A stretch of DNA of 15,976 nucleotides, from the NCBI GenBank assembly GCA_947177695.1, contig CAMWVO010000011.1, positions 1 through 15,976 on the forward strand, read 5' to 3'. Positions 13,768 to 15,976 of the stretch are shown here, in pieces (within the stretch, counting starts at the first letter, position 1; each line of letters starts with the position of its first letter). Under the pieces are notes generated by a model. The model searched no databases. It saw only the letters and a program-made list of their open reading frames with translations, and was not told the DNA's origin. Made by a program: the position numbers and the translations under genes. The DNA is from an uncultured Clostridia bacterium (GTDB taxonomy: Bacteria; Bacillota; Clostridia; Oscillospirales; Ruminococcaceae).

Positions 13768-13941
13768 ATGAAAAAATCCCCGCCATGCCCCGAGTGTCCC
13801 TACAAGCTCGGACTTGTGGAAACCTTTGAAAACCCGTGTCTGCAGTGTGGGCTTGACGATTATATAACGTTTGAGGCATTCAAAAATCTAAAAGGATATT
13901 ACAATCATAAACACGCCAATGACAAACCTAAAGATAGTTGA
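13768..13941 (+). CDS. Small cysteine-rich (2x CxxC) protein
   Basis: This 57-residue protein starts with MKKSPPCPECPYKLG and has two cysteine pairs, C7/C10 and C24/C27 (NPCLQCG), a probable zinc-binding knuckle, then a polar tail rich in Lys, His and Asp. No signal or membrane segment is seen. The ATG at 13768 is set by AGAGGTG (13753-13759); an upstream in-frame TTG would place that site inside the gene. It is followed at once by hairpin terminators. The function is unknown; many such knuckle peptides are carried by clostridial accessory regions. Confidence 0.6.
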   Translation: MKKSPPCPECPYKLGLVETFENPCLQCGLDDYITFEAFKNLKGYYNHKHANDKPKDS

Positions 13942-13969
13942 ATGTCCGAAAATAGGATATTCAATTTTC
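13938..13969 (+). terminator. Hairpin at the stop codon of the CxxC gene
   Basis: TTGAAT-G-TCC (13938-13947) pairs with GGA-T-ATTCAA (13955-13964), the mismatch being a G-T pair. It is followed by TTTTCT, a moderate intrinsic terminator that overlaps the stop codon. Confidence 0.5.
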
Positions 13970-14013
13970 TATTCTCACGATTTCAATTCCAGTACGGGTC
14001 ACCATTCAACATT

Positions 14014-14055
14014 CTCTGAAACAGCGTAAATACGTTGTTTCAGAGTTTTCTTTTT
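14014..14055 (+). terminator. Strong intrinsic terminator
   Basis: CTCTGAAACA (14014-14023) pairs with TGTTTCAGAG (14036-14045). An inner CGTA/TACG stem and an AA loop complete the hairpin, which is followed by TTTTCTTTTT. The orientation ends + strand transcription before it reaches the minus-strand recombinase genes. The same bases on the minus strand fall after the tyrosine recombinase remnant and show no T-run. Confidence 0.75.
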
Positions 14056-14088
14056 ATCCATGCAAGGCTTCTGTCCTTTACTTGTCCT

Positions 14089-14379
14089 TTATACAGCTTT
14101 GGGATATCCTTTGGTATCAACGGACTTGTGGAAATCAAGCACCGAAGCGATAGCTTCATCTGCTATCGCCTGAACCTGCCAGAATACATGACAGTAGATA
14201 GAAGCAGTGGTTGTTATCGTCGAGTGCTCTAATGCTCCCGACACAGCGACTGCGTCCACGCTCTTGTTGATAAGAGCGGAAGCATAGAAGTGTCGCAGGG
14301 AGTGAATGTCACAGAAACGGAAATTGTTCTCTTCACAGAATTCCCTGAGCCAGAAATACGGCGTGCTATTGTTATATAA
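14089..14379 (-). pseudogene. Tyrosine recombinase/integrase, C-terminal fragment
   Basis: The minus-strand frame from 14379 to the stop at 14089-14091 encodes about 96 residues without a start codon. It contains PYFWLREFCEENNF, then DIHSLRHFYASALIN, LEHSTITTTASIYCHVF and a C-terminal tail ending KGYPKAV. HxLRH (second arginine box), the LxHSxxxTT box and the IY nucleophile are the C-terminal hallmarks of phage and conjugative-element integrases; the first catalytic arginine and the DNA-binding domains are gone. A TAG at 14380-14382 interrupts the frame upstream, 31 bases from the serine recombinase end. The fragment is probably the remains of an older integrated element cut by the newer one. 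Confidence 0.8.
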
Positions 14380-15976
14380 CTACTCACAACGTACAAAACT
14401 TAAACTTCCAAATTATGAGATATTTCCAACAAAGTTATAGAAAATCTCAATTTTACGTGTGTTATTGGTTTTGTCCTTTTCATAAATAAGTATTTTGTCA
14501 ATAAAGTCACGAAGCAGATCAAACGTCAATTCTGAAATATCAGTGTATTTATCCACAATTTTTAAAAAGCGCTCAATGTTTTGTTCGCCGCTTTTAGCTT
14601 GCTCCAGTTCAACGGTTATGCTTGAAATTGTTTGTTCAAGACCTGCCTGCTCTGTCTTGTAATTATCCGAAAGCAGTTTATAATCATCATCTGAAAGCTT
14701 TCCAAGTGTATTATCTTCATAAATCCTTACAAACATTTTCTTAATTTCAGAAAGACGTTTTTCAGATTTTGCAAGCTCCTTTTTCTTTAAAGCTTGCGAT
14801 TTCTTAGAAATATCAGAAAAATTGATTTTACACTTTTCCAGAAATTCTGCTCTGTGATTTTTCGCTTCAGATGTGACCCTTTTTAAATCGTCAAGAACAA
14901 TAGCTTCAATTATTTTTTTGCTGATAGAATGAGTTGTACACTGATTTGATTTAGCACGCCTTGAGTTATATCCCTCGCAAGTGTAAAAAACTCTCGGACG
15001 ATTTTTCTCACGGTGTACCGACATTCTTGTTCCGCAATCTCCGCAGAATAACAATCCCGAAAAGCTGTCAATTTCCTTTTGTCTTGACATTTTCGGTCTG
15101 TCAGCTTTACGTCGCTGTACAGTTTCCCAAGTATCAATATCAACCAACGGCTCGTGTGTATTTAAAAACTCAAACTGTTGCTCAATAGGATACTCAATTA
15201 CTTTTTTTGATTTGTAAGAAACCTTGTGTGATTGGTGCGTGTAAGTATGTCCAAGGTAAACAGGATTTTCAAGCATTTCAATTATTGAACGTCTATTCCA
15301 GACATACGGGTCTGAAATTAATTCAATATTAAATTCAGGGTTGGAACGAAGCATTTTAACCGCAGTCGGAGTAAGATAACGCTTCTCTTTGAAACATCTT
15401 ATTATCTCAATCAACGATTTGCCCTCTGCATAATATTTGAATAAATCCCGTATAGCAGGAGCATATCTCTCATCAACGACAAGATGATTTTTATCTTCCT
15501 CAGAGGGGATATACCCGTAAGGTACTGCTCCGTTTACACGTTCGCCCCTCATTGCTTGCGCAAGCTTTACTGCTTTGATTTTCTTGCTTGTGTCGCGAAC
15601 GAACCACTCGTTAAAAAGCGACCTTAATTCGGTAAATTCATCTTCGCCTTGAATTGTGTCAATATTATCATTGACAGCAATGTAACGAACTCCGTATTCG
15701 GGAAAAATTATTTGCAGATACTGACCTACAAGCAGAAAATTTCTGCCAAAGCGTGATAAATCCTTTGTTATGACAACGTCAATATTTCCGTTTTCAATTT
15801 CAGAAAGCATTTCCTTAAATGCGGGGCGATTATCAAAAGCAACACCGCTGTAACCGTCATCAACATAAAATCTGCAATTTTCAAAACCTTTGTCGGCAGC
15901 ATAGCTTTTGAGCATTTTCTTTTGATTCGTAATGCTAAATGACTCGCCTAAATTGGCGTCGTCTTGGGATAAACGG
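14380..15976 (-). mobile_element. Probable end of an element carrying a large serine recombinase
   Basis: The serine recombinase stop lies only about 34 bases from the truncated tyrosine recombinase. Its gene runs outward past the window edge, as in Tn4451/Tn5397-type elements, where the recombinase sits at one end. The junction near 14380-14412 is therefore a candidate attachment site. The other end is not in view, so this is inference from context. Confidence 0.4.
14413..15976 (-). CDS. Large serine recombinase (TnpX/TndX-like), N-terminus beyond window
   Basis: The frame is open to the right edge, giving at least 520 residues. An internal ATG at 15915 is not the start, because upstream codons read RLSQDDANLGESFSITNQKK, the N-terminal catalytic block with the nucleophilic serine of RLS. 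Downstream are SRFGRN with catalytic arginines, the Recombinase domain (VPYGYIPSEEDKNHLVVDE, then APAIRDLFKYYAEGKS), and a zinc beta ribbon (LLFCGDCGTRMSVHREK ... CEG ... QCTTHSI). A long charged coiled coil follows, and then a C-terminal segment like DUF4368. Such enzymes excise and integrate conjugative or mobilisable elements through short attachment sites with a two-base crossover. The high AT content contrasts with the housekeeping genes. Confidence 0.9.
   Translation of the reverse strand, partial: RLSQDDANLGESFSITNQKKMLKSYAADKGFENCRFYVDDGYSGVAFDNRPAFKEMLSEIENGNIDVVITKDLSRFGRNFLLVGQYLQIIFPEYGVRYIAVNDNIDTIQGEDEFTELRSLFNEWFVRDTSKKIKAVKLAQAMRGERVNGAVPYGYIPSEEDKNHLVVDERYAPAIRDLFKYYAEGKSLIEIIRCFKEKRYLTPTAVKMLRSNPEFNIELISDPYVWNRRSIIEMLENPVYLGHTYTHQSHKVSYKSKKVIEYPIEQQFEFLNTHEPLVDIDTWETVQRRKADRPKMSRQKEIDSFSGLLFCGDCGTRMSVHREKNRPRVFYTCEGYNSRRAKSNQCTTHSISKKIIEAIVLDDLKRVTSEAKNHRAEFLEKCKINFSDISKKSQALKKKELAKSEKRLSEIKKMFVRIYEDNTLGKLSDDDYKLLSDNYKTEQAGLEQTISSITVELEQAKSGEQNIERFLKIVDKYTDISELTFDLLRDFIDKILIYEKDKTNNTRKIEIFYNFVGNIS

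Noticed and set aside
15189..15915. ATG at 15915 as the true start of the serine recombinase
   Set aside because: The frame continues upstream with the catalytic RLSxDD...GES block, so the gene starts beyond the window.

Overview
The window looks like a chromosomal segment of a low-to-mid GC Clostridia-type Firmicute, most likely near Ruminococcus/Oscillospiraceae. This is inferred from protein flavour, the recJ-rel-MBL-hemZ gene order, the cotJ spore-coat genes, TTG/GTG starts with strong AGGAGG-type ribosome binding sites, and many short palindromic intergenic elements. No rRNA, tRNA or CRISPR array was seen.

Left part (1-5311), conserved housekeeping, all on +: the 3' end of recJ, a full-length bifunctional-type (p)ppGpp synthetase/hydrolase, a metallo-beta-lactamase-fold hydrolase and the radical-SAM protein HemZ. 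Each junction holds unusual DNA. A multi-hairpin element (464-600) supplies the recJ stop codon. A 62-bp unit is present three times in front of, and into, the hydrolase gene (2836-3000). A branched set of hairpins lies before hemZ (3642-3729).

Middle part (5340-10360): a RelB/DinJ antitoxin has a good sigma-A promoter. Its YafQ-type toxin partner is split by a 129-bp insertion, and removing that insertion restores exactly 92 codons. The insertion is a second, inverted copy of the element found after recJ. Next come a nitroreductase, a coiled-coil zinc-ribbon protein, an RlmD/RumA-type 23S rRNA methyltransferase, and murA. The murA leader carries a 95-bp near-perfect palindrome, and the gene ends at a clear intrinsic terminator.

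Right part (10470-15976), accessory and increasingly AT-rich: cotJA-cotJB-cotJC, where CotJC has lost its C-terminal metal-ligand region; a small gene with possible Mor-like character; a zinc-ribbon membrane protein; and a minus-strand AAA+/DUF4143-type ATPase cassette flanked by a 41-bp imperfect direct repeat. After these come a small CxxC protein, two terminators, a 3' fragment of a tyrosine recombinase, and a large serine recombinase running off the right edge. The last two suggest one mobile element nested in the remains of another.

The main discovery candidate is the pair of 130-bp multi-hairpin elements. They keep the same order of stems and loops while two of the stems differ almost completely in sequence, as expected for a mobile element or RNA selected for structure.
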